Shown in pieces: positions 60,561 to 61,270 of a stretch of DNA of 61,270 nt. The translations under genes and the position numbers were made by a program. Every line of letters begins with the position of its first letter. Within the stretch, counting starts at the first letter, position 1. The notes under the pieces are model-generated. The model searched no databases. It was given only the letters and a program-made list of their open reading frames with translations, and was not told the DNA's origin. The stretch is from the NCBI GenBank assembly GCA_903859155.1, contig CAIOLO010000156.1:1-61270 (forward strand), in the 5' to 3' direction. This stretch comes from an uncultured beta proteobacterium. GTDB taxonomy: Bacteria > Pseudomonadota > Gammaproteobacteria > Burkholderiales > SG8-39.

Positions 60561-61270
60561 CTATTCGAGCGTAATGCCCAGGCGCTTGATCAGCGGCCCC
60601 CAGGTATCGAGTTCGCGTGCAATCTTTTTCGCGAACTGGTCGGGTGAACTGGTATCCACGACATAGCTCTGTGCCTCGTAGAATTTGCTGACCTCGGGTG
60701 CGGCCAGGGCTTTGGCGAATTCACGGTTGAGACGGGCGACCAGGTCCGGTGCAATGCCGCTTGGCGCGACCAGCCCGATCCAGTTGGGCACATCCATACC
60801 GTTGATCCCCGATTCTGCGAAGGTCGGCACCTCGGGCAGGACGCGCATGCGGCGCTCGGCGCCGCCCACCAGCGCATATATCTTGCCGGCTTTGGACAGT
60901 GCCATCAGCGGCGCGGTCGCCGCGCTGAACATCAGCTCAATGCGCCCAGCGGAGAACTCCAGCTGCGCCGGCCCGACACCCTTGTAGGGAACGTGCGTGA
61001 GTTGTATTCCGGTGCGCTGCGAGAGCATCTCCAGTCCCAGGTGAAACACGTGGCCCACGCCCGCGGAACCATAATTAAGCTTCCCCGGGTGGGCTTTGGC
61101 GTAACTGATCAATTCCTTGAGGCTGCGCACCGGCACCGAAGCGTGCACCCACAGCGCGATGGGCAGGTCGGCCAGCAGCGTGATGGGCGCGAAATCCTTC
61201 TGCGGATCGTAGGGCAGTTTGGAGTAGAAGAACTTATTGAAGATCAACTGGCTGGTGCCTGCGGTGAGCA
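60561..61270 (-). CDS. Bug/TctC-family solute-binding receptor, 5' end outside window
   Basis: The open frame continues past the right edge, so the signal peptide and first ~90 residues are missing. The visible 236 residues include 'LIFNKFFYSKLPYDPQKDFA', 'GIQLTHVPYKGVGPAQLEFS' and 'VPNWIGLVAPSGIAPDLVAR', typical of the family. The stop lies 23 bases before the start of the next receptor gene downstream (59521-60537). Confidence 0.93.
   Translation of the reverse strand, partial: LTAGTSQLIFNKFFYSKLPYDPQKDFAPITLLADLPIALWVHASVPVRSLKELISYAKAHPGKLNYGSAGVGHVFHLGLEMLSQRTGIQLTHVPYKGVGPAQLEFSAGRIELMFSAATAPLMALSKAGKIYALVGGAERRMRVLPEVPTFAESGINGMDVPNWIGLVAPSGIAPDLVARLNREFAKALAAPEVSKFYEAQSYVVDTSSPDQFAKKIARELDTWGPLIKRLGITLE

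Overview
The window is high-GC, gene-dense chromosomal DNA from a betaproteobacterium, most likely Burkholderiales. This rests on established lineage habits: several Bug/TctC-type tricarboxylate-binding proteins, a complete pilGHIJ-chpA chemotaxis operon downstream of hemL-thiE-thiD and a rubredoxin gene, the accB-accC-prmA-DUF3426 order next to aroQ and a TlpA-like protein, and a mpl gene beside a small conserved protein. No tRNA, rRNA, CRISPR array, intact insertion sequence or prophage was seen, and nearly all of the window is coding.

Layout. 1-1233 (minus): start of an RND efflux adaptor and a TolC-family gene with an internal deletion. 1517-3578 (plus, divergent): response regulator and histidine kinase. 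3700-9000: flavin monooxygenase, cystathionine beta-lyase, ApaH, a SlyB-like lipoprotein and a PfkB kinase. 9170-14723 (minus): housekeeping block DUF3426, prmA, accC, accB, aroQ, tlpA-like and a conserved hypothetical gene, facing mpl. 14843-21317 (plus): mpl, esterase, RNB ribonuclease, TonB-like protein, aroE, mtgA. 21426-25949: aminotransferase, UMF1-type MFS, mgtE, mscL. 25956-28743 (minus): hemL-thiE-thiD with 4-base overlaps. 28876-40236 (plus): rubredoxin, pilG, pilH, pilI, pilJ, chpA and two tandem MFS genes. 40343-47443 (minus): Orn/Lys/Arg decarboxylase, orphan molybdopterin hydroxylase large subunit, an exported YqgE/AlgH protein and an MFS transporter. 47611-52247: a 104-residue unknown, a MetE-like zinc methyltransferase, a PEP-mutase-family lyase, a flavin reductase and glpD. 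52365-61270: one Bug receptor, metH, an AT-rich repeat-bearing spacer, metF, a Bug gene remnant and three tandem Bug receptors, the last cut by the window end.

How the genes work together. accB/accC supply biotin carboxylase function for fatty acid synthesis. mpl and mtgA act in murein recycling and synthesis. metC, metF, metH and possibly the MetE-like protein form a methionine and one-carbon group. The pil-chp genes form one phosphorelay controlling twitching motility, with ChpA as the kinase, PilJ as the receptor, PilI as the adaptor and PilG/PilH as outputs.

The points most worth a second look are: the TolC-family gene whose N-terminus is joined directly to its C-terminus; a short in-frame upstream ORF with a good Shine-Dalgarno that stops 3 nt before the TTG start of accC; a large inverted repeat between divergent genes at 47497-47559; a very AT-rich spacer between metH and metF with a cluster of TGGGA-type repeats; an exported YqgE; and a truncated Bug gene abutting metF.
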